From NCBI RefSeq assembly GCF_018847375.1, contig NZ_CP072036.1, forward strand, positions 248,001 to 312,000: a DNA stretch of 64,000 bases, written 5' to 3'. Within the stretch, counting starts at the first letter, position 1. Each line of letters opens with the position of its first letter. Both the position numbers and the translations under genes were made by a program. Below, one piece after another: positions 21,756-32,212 of this stretch. The stretch is from Akkermansia massiliensis. GTDB taxonomy: Bacteria; Verrucomicrobiota; Verrucomicrobiia; Verrucomicrobiales; Akkermansiaceae. The notes below the pieces were generated by a model, which saw nothing but the letters and a program-made list of their open reading frames with translations, ran no database searches and was not told where the DNA came from.

Positions 21756-24700
21756 TTAGAAGTCATAGCGGTAGCCCACGCTTCCGTTCACGGAGTTGGC
21801 TCCGTCACGGAAGTCCGCGTTCCCGTTGATGAAGACCGTTCCCTGCGTTCCTACCGGCACGCTCAGCCCCGCTCCTATTTGCAGAGCCGTCGTTCCCACC
21901 TTGGTCCCACGCACGCTCTGCATGAAGCCGGGGTTGCCCAGCAGCGCCACATTGGTTTCTCCGCGGCGGTCGCCCATGTCCTGGGCCGCGTTCACCCGGA
22001 ACTCAGCCAGCGCTTCTCGCCCGAAGATGTTGCTGCCAATGAGCCCCATCCACCGGCCGCCCAGCGCAACCGTTCCCGTCGTCCATTCCTGCTTGCCTAC
22101 ATTCAGGCCCGCGTTCCCCGCTCCCGTTTCCGTGTAGCCGTCCATGCGCGTCGTCACTACCGAGGCGTTGGCCAGGGGCTGCAGGATGCTGCTCCTGTCT
22201 TCGTTGAGGTACACGTCGTAGGTCAGTTCATACATCGCTCCAAAGCCCCACCCGCTGGTGTTGCCCTGCGTCCTGTAGCTGCCTTCCCCGTAGTTGACCG
22301 TGCGGTTGAGCTTCGCGTCGTTCCACCCACCTGTCAGGATGAGCGTGTGGGCCCATCTCTTGCTCTGGTAGCGCCCGAAGAGGTTGGCGTAGTAGCTGTC
22401 CAGGTGACCGTCCGCCGTGTCCGCGGCACTGGCCGTCAGGTCGCCGTAGTTGGCCGTGAAGGCAGCTCCCATGGTGAAGTGGTCGCTGAGGTCCACGTCC
22501 ATGCCCACGGTGCCGCCCCAGGTGGTGAGCTGGTAGCCGCTTTCATCCCCCTTGGTGTCCAGCTTGCTGTAGGACCCCGTTCCTTCCATCCACATGTGGA
22601 AGTAGGGGAGGTCTTCGTTGATGTAGGCGGGGTTGACGCCCATGAGGGTGGTGCGGTTCCTGATCCAGCCCATCTGGTCGCGCAGGGCGTCCTTCTGGGC
22701 CGTGCCCAGCGCGTTGACCGTGCTGCCCGCTACGGCTGCCATCACCCGCTTCGCTTCCGAGGGGTTGGAAGACGTCAGGGCGCCCACGGCGTCATCCACC
22801 TTCTTGAGGATGGAGTCCGCGGCCAGGTCCCCGGGCAGGTTCCAGAGAAGTTCCGCACCGGCCCTGGAGTTGACGGTATCCGCAATACGGGCGTACTTGT
22901 TGTCCTTGGAAGCCGTAGCCACCAGAACGAGGTTGCCGTTTTCCATCACCAGGTACGCATTGTTTTCAAACTTCTTGAAAGCGGAGGAGGAGGGATCCAG
23001 CAGGATAGCCAGCCTGTCGCTTCCACCCAGGTCGATGGTTCCATCAGCATGCATGAGCGTGTAGCTGCCGTCCGCGCCCAGCGTCAATTCATTCCTGCCG
23101 GTGGAGCTGAGGGTTATTTCCGCTCCCTGGCTGATGCTGATATTCCCGGTCACGCTGATGATGGGTCCGGCGTAGTCCGTGTTGAAGGTGAGGTTCGTGC
23201 TGGACCCGTCGCCCAGCGTCAGGCTGCTGAGGGTAAGAGCCGTATTGGCTCTCGGGTCTTCTACCGTGCCGCCCATCTTGATATTGAGGCGTCCCGTGTT
23301 GTTGATGACCCAGTTGCTGCCGGCGGCGGTGATGACGTTTTCAAGCGTCTGCCCCGCATTGCCGGAGATGTTGAGCTGCCCGCGGCCTTCCAGCGTGCCG
23401 CTGAAGACGGAACCGCTGCCCGAATTGCCGGTATTGACGGCCAGAGCGCCGCCATTGCTCTTCAAGGTTCCCTGGCCGCTGATTCCGGCAACGGTGTTGC
23501 CGGTGGTTGAGCCAAGGTCAAGCGTTCCCGTGGAATCGCCGTTCTTTACCAGGTCCAGCAGTACGCCGCCCTGGAGGGAAGCCGTTCCGGAAAGGGCAAG
23601 CGTATCATGAAGGGCAAGCGTGCCGCTGCCCTGGATGGTGCTGGCGGAAAGGCTGCTGGCATCGTTAATGGTGAGGGTGGCTCCGCTGCCGATGTTCAGG
23701 TCCGCGCCTTCGCCGCTGTCCGTCAGGTCTCCCATGACGGTATTACGGTTGACATCCAGAACCACGCCTTCCGCCGTGCCTGCCAGCACCACATGGTTGA
23801 AGTTGCTGCCATCACCGTTCAGGGTGAGCGTGCCGCCTTCCATGCGGAGGGTGTCCGTCACAAAGGAGCCGTTGACCGTGAGCTTGCCCGTGTTCTGCTT
23901 GATGAAGGTGACCCCGTTTTCCCCAACGATGCTGCCGCCCATGATGGAGTCCGCCCCGGCATAATCATCCGGTGCGGGCAATCCCGTTTCCAGGCGTTCG
24001 TTGTTGAGGATGACAACGGCGTTGCCTCCGTCCGCATTGGTGTTTTCCACCTTCAGCGTGCTTCCCGTTGCGCCCAGCAGGTTGTTGATGACCGCGCCGT
24101 CGCCGTCGGTATCGCCGGGGGCTCCCGCCAACTGGACGGTAAGCGTCTTGCCCTGGGCGATCACCACGCCGGCGTACATGCCCAGCGTTCCGTAGTTCGT
24201 GACCGTATCGGGATCAGAGGAGGCGGTGCCGTCCACCATGTAAAGGCCGTTGACCTGTCCGCTGAGGACCAGGCTGCCGCCGTCGGTGCCCGTCACGCGG
24301 ATGCCGTAGTTGGAAAGGATTTTGCTGAACTGGATGTCGCCCAGATTGGCGCATTCCAGCGTTCCGGTCGTCAGCGTCAGCCAGCTTTCCACCCCGGCGT
24401 CCTTATGGGCGACGAGGGTGTTCACAATGGCGTCAATATCCAGATTGACCGTGGCGGAATCATTGATGACGAGCTTGCCGTCTCCCTGGTCAATGATGGC
24501 CGTACCGGCCGCTCCCTGGTTGACGTTGTCCGCGCCCAGGGTAAGGTTCAGCGTTTCCGTAGCTCCCGCACCCACCGTAATGTCTCCGGAGACGTTGGTG
24601 AGCTTGCCTCCGGCAGCCAGGGTGATGCCTTTCAGCATGTCGCCATTGGTGCCCCCCAGGTTGATGGCGGCGGCGGAGTCCACCACGATGCCCGCGGTGG

Positions 24701-27700
24701 CGCCTTCTCCCCGCGTCATGGCGGAGGTCAGTGATCCGTTAACGATTTTCAGCGTTCCCGCTCCGTTCAGCACGGTGCCGGCCCACTGGCCGGCCTTGTC
24801 CGCCGTGCCAAGCTGGACCATGGCGTCGGCATTCGTGATGCCGAGGGCTCCCGTAGCGGTATTGGCCTGATCCAGGATGAGGGTGCCCGTGCCCGCATGC
24901 GTCAGGTTGGAGTTGCCCTGCACCAGCGCATTCAGCACCAGTTCCGCATTGTTGTAATTGACGTTGTACTGCGCGGCCAGGGAGGCGTCCGTGGAGCCCG
25001 TGTTGCCCGCCAGGATGGCGCCGTCTCCAAAGATGGCATTCCCCGCACCCGTGACGCTCGCGCCGCCGTTGCCGAAGTTCCAGACCTGGCGGCTGTTGTT
25101 GGCGGAGGTTTCATCGGTGGACAGGGTTCCCGTGAAGTCCTTGAGGGAGCCCGTGAGGATATTGGTCATCCGCACGTTCGTGGACATGCCCCATGCGCCT
25201 GAACCGGAAAGATTACCGGAGAAGGTGTACGTGGCGCCGGAAGAACCGTTCTGCACCGTGCCGTGGGTTGCGCCGATTTCAAAGTTGGCCGCCGTCGTGC
25301 CCGCGGAGAAATGGAAGCCCTTGCCGTCGATGAAAATGGTGCCGCCTCCCAGCGTATTCCCCGCGCCGAAAGCCGCCCAGTTGGCATTGGTACTCATATT
25401 TTCCCCGTTTCCGAGCAGTTCCAGACGGCCGGTGAAATTGGTATTGCCCGTATTGGAGATGTTGACCTGTCCCGCGGCATCCGCCGTCCCAATGGTGATG
25501 GTGCCCGCGCCGTTAAGCTGGGCGTGCAGGTTGACGGTTCCGCCGGAGAGGGCCAGAGAGGCGCCTTCACTTACGCGGACGATGGTGGCGTTATTGGGGT
25601 TCACGCCGATGGTCGCTCCGCCCGTGAAGGCAAGCGTTCCCTCTTCCACGGTGAGGTGGGCCAGGGTATTCCCGGAGTATCCCAGCGCCAGCGTGCCGTC
25701 CCCCGTCTTGGTCAGCGTGGTGCCCACGCCCATGACGTCAGCCGTCAGTCCGGCCCAGGAGACAGTGTCCCCTGCCCCGATTACGGAAACGTTCAGGGAG
25801 CCTCCGTCTCCAACCTTGACGCGGCTGGAAACGTCATATCCCGTCACGTCCCTACCGGCGGCGGAGTCCGCATAAGCCAGCGTACCGCCGTTAAAGGTAA
25901 TGTCACCCGCCGTACCCAGCGCGTCGTCCGCTCCGATGGTAAGAGTGCCTCCGTTGAGCACTGTGCCACCGGTGTAGGTATTCGCCAGGTTCAGGGTGAC
26001 GTTGGCCGTGCCGTTCACGGTGAGCGTAGTGGGGGCAACGGAGTCCGCAATATAACCCGCGTTGTCCGGATCACTGACCAGCGTGTAAGTGCCGCTGTTG
26101 AAGACGACGCTCTTGGGAGTCACGGTACCGGAGACCTTCACTTCACCCGCTTCCGCAGCAGAGAAATAGATTTCCTGGTCGTTCAGCGTGTCCACGCCCG
26201 TCAGCTTGGTGGTCCAGCCGTCAATGCTGGTGTTGATCCACTTGCGGTCCGTTCCGCCGTCCCAGACAAAACCGTTGTCTCCGCTGACGTCCACGACTTT
26301 CAGCACGAGCTGGTTGTTTTCCACCACGACGGAGTATTCAAAGCCTTCCCGGGTGATGTCCGGCGTCCAGGTGAAGGAATCCGTGGTCAGGCTGCCCGCC
26401 GCAGCCCACTGGGCCAGGACGTAGTCGGATGCTTCCAGTTCACCATAGTTGTTGATGGTCAGCGTGCAGTTGGCATCCGTCAGAGCCAGGGCCCCTGCCT
26501 GGATATTGATGATCGGGCCGTTTGCCACGACTCCAGTCATGTCAAAGGTCAGCGTAGCGCCGCTGTTCAGCGTCAGGGCGGAGGCCGTGGTCATTTTGGC
26601 GCCCGCGCCCATGGAGATGCTGCCCAGGGTCATGGCGTTCGCATTCGTGAATGCCAGCGTGCCGGCCTGGACGTTCGTCAAGCCCGTGTAGGTATTCTGT
26701 CCGGAGAGGGTCAGCGTGCCGGAACCGACTTTCGTCAAACCGCCGGCGCCGGAAAGGACGCCCCCGAGGGTGATGTTGGTGGAAGACTGGTCATTGTATG
26801 ATTTGGTTCCCGCATCGTATTGGCGGGTATCAACCGTCACGTTGCCGGCAAGATTCATGTTATAGGCGGAGGACCAGCCTTCCGCCGCCGTCGTTCCCAG
26901 GGTCCCGGAATTCATGTTCAGGACAATCGTATTGGTATTGCCGGACGCAGTCATGCCTCCCGCTCCGAGAAGCAGGGAACCGCCATTCAGATTAATGGTG
27001 GCGCCCTTGGCGGCGGCTCCGGCCCAATTCTGCCCCAGATCCAGCGTCTGAGCCAGGACCATGCCGCCTTGTTCAATGTTCATGACCCCCTTCCCGTCAC
27101 GGGAAATCCGCAGGGCGCCGGTAATGTTCATGAAAGCATCCTTCTTGACAGTGAGCGTCGTCGTCCCGTTGTATTCATTACGGCCGATGAAACTTCCAGC
27201 CGTCAGGGAAGCGCCGGAATCCAGCGTCCAGGAAGCAGCCGCATTCGCACCCGCCATCAAAGTATAGCTTCCCGTTATATTGACATCACCCTGTAAAACC
27301 GTTGTGCCGGCAGCAGATATCAGAGAACCGGCGCCGGTGATCGTGTTTCCGTAAGTTCCGGCGGAAAGCGTCAGGGTAGTTCCCGCGCCCACATCATATT
27401 TGACGCCAGTCAGCGCGGCCGTCGTCGTGCCGGAGGCATTCCCGCTCAGCTTCAGCGTACCCGTGGAATTGGCATTCAGGCGCGTGCCCAAGCCGTTCCA
27501 CGTGCCCGTGGTCAGCTCCAGAATGGAATTGCCCTGGAGGAGAACCGTGCTTGTGCCCAGCGCGCCGGCATTGCCGACGACGAGCTTGCTGCCGTTATAC
27601 AATACGGTGTTTCCGCTATAGGAGTTGGCATTGTTGATGGTCAGGGAAGCTCCGTCCAGCAGATTCAGCGTCGTATCCCCGGTAATGGAGCCGTCACCAG

Positions 27701-30700
27701 CAAAAATGAAATCCGTGCCGGAAACATTAATTTTACCCGGAGCAACATTCCCGACGATCGTTACAGTCTTGTTCACGTCCGCACCATCGGAGAAGTACAC
27801 GGTCTGTCCATCGGCGTAAGCCGTGGGAGTGCCGTCAAGGTCCCAGGCGGTATTGGAGGTGTCCGTGTTCCAGTTGCCGCTCTTCCATCTCAGCAGGCCG
27901 TCCTTGTCGGACAGGGAGACGTACAGCGTATCATCGCTGACGGTGAATGTAGCCTTGTAAAGTTCAGCCGCGGAGCCGCCGAGCGTGAACATGGACGTAT
28001 CCGTCATGCCCGTTCCGTGCAGGAGGGCATATTCCGTATTGGCGGTGACGGAGGAAAGGCCTATCTGGAGAGCCGTAGCGCCGGTGCCCGCCACTGAATT
28101 GACGGTTAATGCCGCGGTATCCGTACTCAGGGATCCAAAGCTCAGGGAGCCTCCGTTCAGGGTCAGAGCAGCCGCCAAAGTAGCGGTGCCCCCGTCAAGA
28201 TTGATGGTTCCCAGCGTAGAGCCGGCATCCAGGGAATAACCGTCTGCGGAAGTCACGGCTACGGTCAGGCCGCCGTTGATAAGAAGGGCCCCCTGCCCGA
28301 TGACGCTGGAGTCCTTCACGGTCAGCGCGCCTTCCCTCAATTCCACCGTGCCGGTGAAACCGGGAACGGCGGCGGTTTCACCTTCCGCGGGAACCGGAAC
28401 CTTGGCAGCTCCATTGAGCACCAGGGTGCCGGCGCCGATCTTCGTGAGCTTGCCGCTGCCGGTCAGGCCGGTATTAAAGGTAATGGTTCTTCCGGTTGTC
28501 TTGTCCCCGGCGTCCAGGGTATCCACATAACTTCCGTTGGAAGCCGCCAGCGTGATATAGGAGGGAGTGAACTCGTTATTGTAGGTCACGGACCAGTTGG
28601 CCGTGGCTCCCAGCGTTCCCATGCCGAGCGTAATTTCACTGCCGCTGGCAAAGTTAACGATGTTGCCGCCAAAGTTGACGCGGGCCGTTCCGGCCGTTGC
28701 GCTTCCCAACTGGAATCTCCCGCGGAATACTCCATTGCCATTGGCCCAGAAGTCCAGGCCGCCCAGGTTGGCCGTGCCGCTGGAAGCAAGGAAGGTCCCC
28801 GTTCCGCTGTACCCAAGGTTCAGCGCAGCGGAGCCGGTAAGAAGCCCCCCGTTAAGAGTAAGGGTGCTGCCGTTGTCCACGATAAAGCTGCGGCCGGTTC
28901 CGTGGTCGCTGTTGGTGCCCGTGACATTCAACTCGGCGCCGGTGTTGATGGAAAGGGTCCCGTTCTTGAGGAGCCGCACGTTCGTAGCGTTGACGACGGA
29001 ACCGGAGTTGACCTGAATGGAACTGCTCGCCCAGTTGCTCGACATGCTGAGGGTTCCGATGGTGGCCTGCGAATTGGTGAGGGTGAAGCCCCCGATGCAG
29101 TAATTGACGGCCAAGCCGCCCAGGTTAACCGTATTGTTCAGGAAGGTTACACGGGGACCGTAACCGCCGGAAGCCTGGTCCAGCTGCATGGTTCCTGCAT
29201 AGTCAACGTTGCCGGAGATATTCAGGTTGAGGTTTTCACTGCGGCGGAAGGTGATTGAACTATCCTGGGTGACGCCCGCTCCTCCTACGATGTCGGAGGC
29301 GATCGTGACCGTATCCGCGGCATTGTGGTTCATCAGGACGTACATGCCGCCTTCAACGACGATGCGGTCCGAAGGACGAATCGTTCCCGCTCCGGGGCGA
29401 ATGATGAAATTGGCGCCGTTGCCGATATGCAGGGTTGCTCCGTTGAGCGTGTCCGCCGCAGGCTGGCTGGCCGTATTGGCGGCGTAATTGCCATATACGG
29501 TGATGTCCTTCAGCGTGGATCCAGGAGAAAGGGTGACGCTCCCGTCCGTATTGCCGAGCCAGACGGAAAGGGAGGAGTTCGTCCCGCCCATGACGGTGGA
29601 GGAGAAGGACTCCATGAGATGCGTGGCGTCTCCCAGCGTCAGGGAAGCGTTGTTCCCCAGCGTGAAGGTATTGCCCGTGCCGAAGGTGATGGAAGAAGCG
29701 ATCGCTGCGGTCTTCCCTTCGGAAACGAGGAGGCCCGCATTATTGCCGAGCGTGAAGGTTCCCCCCGTAATGGCGGCGTCCCCAAGCGTAAGCGTCGCCT
29801 GGCTGCCGAGGGAAAGGGCTTCCGCCTGAAGGGAATCCCCGGCTCCCATGTTCAAGGTGTAGTTCGTCCCGTCCTGGAACGTTACGGTACCGGCGATAAT
29901 GTTGCCGGTCAACGCAATGGTTTTAACCCCTTCCGCAGCCGTGAAAATAACGGAGTCATTGTTCAGGAAGGAAGTATCCGTCTTGCCTCCATCTCCACTC
30001 TTGTACCAGCCCGTTCCAGTGTTGCTCCAGGTGCCGGTAGTGGAATTCCAGACAAGCGTTTCCATATTGTAGCCTGTTCCCTGATACTGCACGGACATGC
30101 CGGAACCGTTGGAGACAAGCACGAAATTGCCGGCTCCCAGCTGGTCGGCGGAATCGACTCTCGTCAATGCCTCATAGGTGTCCTCCCCGGTTTGCTTCCA
30201 AATAAGAAGGGAATCCAGGGAAGCTCCCAGATCAGCCCCGGTGGACATGAAATAGCGGGTCAGCAGGGCATCGTCCACCAGCTCGCGGTTGGTAACCGTC
30301 AGCGCTTCCATGGCGCCCGCAACCACTACCTCTACATTCCACGTCCGGTCATTCTTGGTCACTGTAGTGGTATTTGACAGGTTGATCATCCCGTCAAGCC
30401 CGATGTGCCAGTAGTGGCTGCCGGAACCGGTACCGTTGTCAAAATTGAGATTGCCTCCCGGAGTGGTCAGGTTCAGCGTGCCGTCCACATAAATATTAGC
30501 GTGCCCCTCTGCCTCCATGCTCTTGATCTGGTTGCTGAAGGTGGTGGAAAGAGTGGATCCGGCGCCTACGTAAACACTGCCGCCCCATTGTCCCAGGCTA
30601 ACGGACACATTGCTGTTCCCCGTCACGGAGATGCCGCCGCCATCCGAAGTGTTGGGAGGAGTGCCCGTAACCGTAACGTCTACATCATTAAAAATCAAAT

Positions 30701-30932
30701 GCGGGCCCTTATTCTCCTGGCGGGAGGGGGCGGCGTCCCCTTCCCAGTTGCCCGCCGTATCTACGGCATCGCCTTCCCCTGCCCCCGTCCACGTAAAATC
30801 AGGACCGCCAAACGCGGGAGCTTGCCAGAAATCCGCCGATGTGGCGGCATGGGAGTAAGAGTAAAAACCGGAGAAGGAAACCAGGGATGCAAGAAGGGCG
30901 GAACGCAAAGAAGGGGGGAGATGAAGTCTCAT
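21756..30932 (-). CDS. Giant autotransporter with PATR-type passenger repeats
   Basis: A 3058-residue type V secretion protein. It has an N-terminal signal peptide (to about residue 30, LVSFSGFYSYSHAA). The passenger is a very long beta-helix with many copies of the autotransporter-associated repeat (for example GSGTLTLSGQNTYTG, ANTYTGGTVLNGGTLTIG, NANSYSGNTVLYNGSKLV). The last ~290 residues form the outer-membrane barrel (from about 2760, AYINEDLPYFHMWMEG, to the terminal aromatic SVGYRYDF). The Thr/Gly/Asn/Ser-rich, Cys-free composition fits a surface-exposed adhesin-like protein. It is a single-gene unit with a stem-loop behind it. The upstream region carries a pair of inverted sites suggesting promoter inversion. 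The ligand is unknown. Confidence 0.93.
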   Translation of the reverse strand: MRLHLPPSLRSALLASLVSFSGFYSYSHAATSADFWQAPAFGGPDFTWTGAGEGDAVDTAGNWEGDAAPSRQENKGPHLIFNDVDVTVTGTPPNTSDGGGISVTGNSNVSVSLGQWGGSVYVGAGSTLSTTFSNQIKSMEAEGHANIYVDGTLNLTTPGGNLNFDNGTGSGSHYWHIGLDGMINLSNTTTVTKNDRTWNVEVVVAGAMEALTVTNRELVDDALLTRYFMSTGADLGASLDSLLIWKQTGEDTYEALTRVDSADQLGAGNFVLVSNGSGMSVQYQGTGYNMETLVWNSTTGTWSNTGTGWYKSGDGGKTDTSFLNNDSVIFTAAEGVKTIALTGNIIAGTVTFQDGTNYTLNMGAGDSLQAEALSLGSQATLTLGDAAITGGTFTLGNNAGLLVSEGKTAAIASSITFGTGNTFTLGNNASLTLGDATHLMESFSSTVMGGTNSSLSVWLGNTDGSVTLSPGSTLKDITVYGNYAANTASQPAADTLNGATLHIGNGANFIIRPGAGTIRPSDRIVVEGGMYVLMNHNAADTVTIASDIVGGAGVTQDSSITFRRSENLNLNISGNVDYAGTMQLDQASGGYGPRVTFLNNTVNLGGLAVNYCIGGFTLTNSQATIGTLSMSSNWASSSIQVNSGSVVNATNVRLLKNGTLSINTGAELNVTGTNSDHGTGRSFIVDNGSTLTLNGGLLTGSAALNLGYSGTGTFLASSGTANLGGLDFWANGNGVFRGRFQLGSATAGTARVNFGGNIVNFASGSEITLGMGTLGATANWSVTYNNEFTPSYITLAASNGSYVDTLDAGDKTTGRTITFNTGLTGSGKLTKIGAGTLVLNGAAKVPVPAEGETAAVPGFTGTVELREGALTVKDSSVIGQGALLINGGLTVAVTSADGYSLDAGSTLGTINLDGGTATLAAALTLNGGSLSFGSLSTDTAALTVNSVAGTGATALQIGLSSVTANTEYALLHGTGMTDTSMFTLGGSAAELYKATFTVSDDTLYVSLSDKDGLLRWKSGNWNTDTSNTAWDLDGTPTAYADGQTVYFSDGADVNKTVTIVGNVAPGKINVSGTDFIFAGDGSITGDTTLNLLDGASLTINNANSYSGNTVLYNGSKLVVGNAGALGTSTVLLQGNSILELTTGTWNGLGTRLNANSTGTLKLSGNASGTTTAALTGVKYDVGAGTTLTLSAGTYGNTITGAGSLISAAGTTVLQGDVNITGSYTLMAGANAAASWTLDSGASLTAGSFIGRNEYNGTTTLTVKKDAFMNITGALRISRDGKGVMNIEQGGMVLAQTLDLGQNWAGAAAKGATINLNGGSLLLGAGGMTASGNTNTIVLNMNSGTLGTTAAEGWSSAYNMNLAGNVTVDTRQYDAGTKSYNDQSSTNITLGGVLSGAGGLTKVGSGTLTLSGQNTYTGLTNVQAGTLAFTNANAMTLGSISMGAGAKMTTASALTLNSGATLTFDMTGVVANGPIINIQAGALALTDANCTLTINNYGELEASDYVLAQWAAAGSLTTDSFTWTPDITREGFEYSVVVENNQLVLKVVDVSGDNGFVWDGGTDRKWINTSIDGWTTKLTGVDTLNDQEIYFSAAEAGEVKVSGTVTPKSVVFNSGTYTLVSDPDNAGYIADSVAPTTLTVNGTANVTLNLANTYTGGTVLNGGTLTIGADDALGTAGDITFNGGTLAYADSAAGRDVTGYDVSSRVKVGDGGSLNVSVIGAGDTVSWAGLTADVMGVGTTLTKTGDGTLALGYSGNTLAHLTVEEGTLAFTGGATIGVNPNNATIVRVSEGASLALSGGTVNLHAQLNGAGTITIGTADAAGQVNISNTGNTNFTGRLELLGNGENMSTNANWAAFGAGNTLGGGTIFIDGKGFHFSAGTTAANFEIGATHGTVQNGSSGATYTFSGNLSGSGAWGMSTNVRMTNILTGSLKDFTGTLSTDETSANNSRQVWNFGNGGASVTGAGNAIFGDGAILAGNTGSTDASLAAQYNVNYNNAELVLNALVQGNSNLTHAGTGTLILDQANTATGALGITNADAMVQLGTADKAGQWAGTVLNGAGTLKIVNGSLTSAMTRGEGATAGIVVDSAAAINLGGTNGDMLKGITLAAGGKLTNVSGDITVGAGATETLNLTLGADNVNQGAAGTAIIDQGDGKLVINDSATVNLDIDAIVNTLVAHKDAGVESWLTLTTGTLECANLGDIQFSKILSNYGIRVTGTDGGSLVLSGQVNGLYMVDGTASSDPDTVTNYGTLGMYAGVVIAQGKTLTVQLAGAPGDTDGDGAVINNLLGATGSTLKVENTNADGGNAVVILNNERLETGLPAPDDYAGADSIMGGSIVGENGVTFIKQNTGKLTVNGSFVTDTLRMEGGTLTLNGDGSNFNHVVLAGTAEGVVLDVNRNTVMGDLTDSGEGADLNIGSGATLTINDASSLSASTIQGSGTLALHDTLALSGTASLQGGVLLDLVKNGDSTGTLDLGSTTGNTVAGISGQGTLKSNGGALAVNTGNSGSGSVFSGTLEGRGQLNISGNAGQTLENVITAAGSNWVINNTGRLNIKMGGTVEDPRANTALTLSSLTLGDGSSTNLTFNTDYAGPIISVTGNISISQGAEITLSSTGRNELTLGADGSYTLMHADGTIDLGGSDRLAILLDPSSSAFKKFENNAYLVMENGNLVLVATASKDNKYARIADTVNSRAGAELLWNLPGDLAADSILKKVDDAVGALTSSNPSEAKRVMAAVAGSTVNALGTAQKDALRDQMGWIRNRTTLMGVNPAYINEDLPYFHMWMEGTGSYSKLDTKGDESGYQLTTWGGTVGMDVDLSDHFTMGAAFTANYGDLTASAADTADGHLDSYYANLFGRYQSKRWAHTLILTGGWNDAKLNRTVNYGEGSYRTQGNTSGWGFGAMYELTYDVYLNEDRSSILQPLANASVVTTRMDGYTETGAGNAGLNVGKQEWTTGTVALGGRWMGLIGSNIFGREALAEFRVNAAQDMGDRRGETNVALLGNPGFMQSVRGTKVGTTALQIGAGLSVPVGTQGTVFINGNADFRDGANSVNGSVGYRYDF

Positions 30933-30965
30933 ATTGTATCAATGATATTATGACCAGTAATACCC

Positions 30966-31144
30966 GGATTTATAATCCTTCTTCTTCTTTAAACTTCCAT
31001 ATCTTGCTTGTATTAAAAGTATTGCATTAATGATTTTTGAAATGGATGGAGAGATAGTTTAAGGAAGCCTGTTTTATTCCCCTTCATGATTTGCTTAAGA
31101 AGAGTCATTAACGAAAATAGGCTTGCCAACGGATTATAAATTCC
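30966..31144. repeat. Candidate invertible promoter element upstream of the autotransporter
   Basis: Two short sites in inverted orientation: GGATTTATAATCC at 30966-30978 and GGATTATAAATTCC at 31131-31144, sharing 11 bases exactly when one is reverse-complemented, about 150 bp apart. A -35-like TTGCCA (31123-31128) abuts the inner edge of the distal site and points away from the gene. The sequence in the matching position at the gene-proximal site is AAG-rich with no -35. Inversion would give TTGCCA, 18 bp, TATTAC, then 24 nt to the autotransporter ATG. The two sites belong to the same family as those at 39111/39281 and 56395/56890. Inversion itself is an inference. Confidence 0.5.
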
Positions 31145-31185
31145 CAGATTGACCGTTCACCCTCCTGATGAAGGCGGTACCTGCA

Positions 31186-31219
31186 AAAACAAAAAGGCCG
31201 TCCCCTCACGGGAACGGCC
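31186..31219 (-). terminator. Intrinsic terminator after the FKBP gene
   Basis: Stem of ten positions with one mismatch (31196-31205 with 31210-31219), TCAC loop. On the minus strand it is followed by TTTTTGTTTTT, a typical rho-independent terminator. Confidence 0.9.
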
Positions 31220-31238
31220 CTGGCTTGGAAATCTTACC

Positions 31239-32072
31239 TTATTGCTGCTGGGCGCCGCTCTGCTTGAGCATCTCCTGGAGCTGTTCCGGGGAAATGCTCA
31301 TGGGACCGCCCTGGGGAGCCGGGGCTTCCGAAATGCCGTCCAGTTCCAGATCAAAGATGAGCGGGGAATTGGGCTCGATCGGAGCGCCGGGGGTGTTTTC
31401 ACCGTAGGCCAGCTCGGAAGGGATGTACACGATCCACTTGGAGCCGACGGGCATGGTGGTCAGCGCCTCGGCAAAGCCGGGGATGACCTGGAGGGGAAGT
31501 TCCACGGATTTGCCCTTGGTGTCGTCAAACACGGTGCCGTCCAGCAGCGTGCCCTTGTACTTCACCTTGAACATGGGGTTCTTGAACTTCTTCTCGTCAA
31601 ATTTTTCTTCGCCGCCCTTGTTCACCACCTTGTACTGGAGGCCGGATTTCGTGGTGGTCACGCCTTCCTTCTTGCCGTTTTCCTCCATGAACTTCTTGCT
31701 GGCTTCCAGATTGGACTTGGCCTTGGCGGAGATGCGTTCGTCAATCTGCTTCTGGAACGCGTCCAGGGCGGGTTTCAGCTGTTCCTGGTCCTTGGCGGGC
31801 TTGCGGACCATGCCGTCCTTGATGCCCTGAAGGAAGGATTCCTGGTCCAGGTCGTCAAAGGTAAGGGTGGGAATGGAGCCGAGCTGCTGTCCGCTCTGGA
31901 AACCCAGAAAATAGCCCAGGTCCTTTTTCATCTGTTCGGGAGACACAGTAATTTCTTTCTCTTGTTTGGGTTGGTCGGCCGCCGGAGCTTCGGCAGCCTT
32001 TTCTTGCGCGCCCGCCACACCCGCCAGAAGGGCGGAAACGGCAAACAGGGCGATGGAAGGGTTCATCTTCAT
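31239..32072 (-). CDS. Exported FKBP-type peptidyl-prolyl isomerase
   Basis: A 277-residue periplasmic folding catalyst of the Mip/FkpA type. It has a signal peptide (about 1-22, ending AGA), an N-terminal helical dimerisation domain (about 40-135, KKDLGYFLGFQSGQQL through ASKKFMEENGKK), then the FKBP domain (about 140-250) with YKGTLLDGTVFDDT, VIPGFAEALTTMPVGSKWIVYIPSELAYG and a final LIFDLELDGI strand. These are the residues that line the proline-binding pocket. A Gln/Ser-rich tail follows. A second ATG two codons in is equally possible. It stands alone with its own terminator. Confidence 0.92.
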   Translation of the reverse strand: MKMNPSIALFAVSALLAGVAGAQEKAAEAPAADQPKQEKEITVSPEQMKKDLGYFLGFQSGQQLGSIPTLTFDDLDQESFLQGIKDGMVRKPAKDQEQLKPALDAFQKQIDERISAKAKSNLEASKKFMEENGKKEGVTTTKSGLQYKVVNKGGEEKFDEKKFKNPMFKVKYKGTLLDGTVFDDTKGKSVELPLQVIPGFAEALTTMPVGSKWIVYIPSELAYGENTPGAPIEPNSPLIFDLELDGISEAPAPQGGPMSISPEQLQEMLKQSGAQQQ

Positions 32073-32212
32073 GGTTGTTTTTTATCCTTTGTTTGAAAAG
32101 AGGACTCCTTTTTAACGGATTCCGTTCACAGAACAAGACAAGAGAATCAGTCATCCTGTCATCCGTTCCTCCAGGAGCGGCGGAACGTCCTCCGGTCAAA
32201 AGACGCAGCGGG

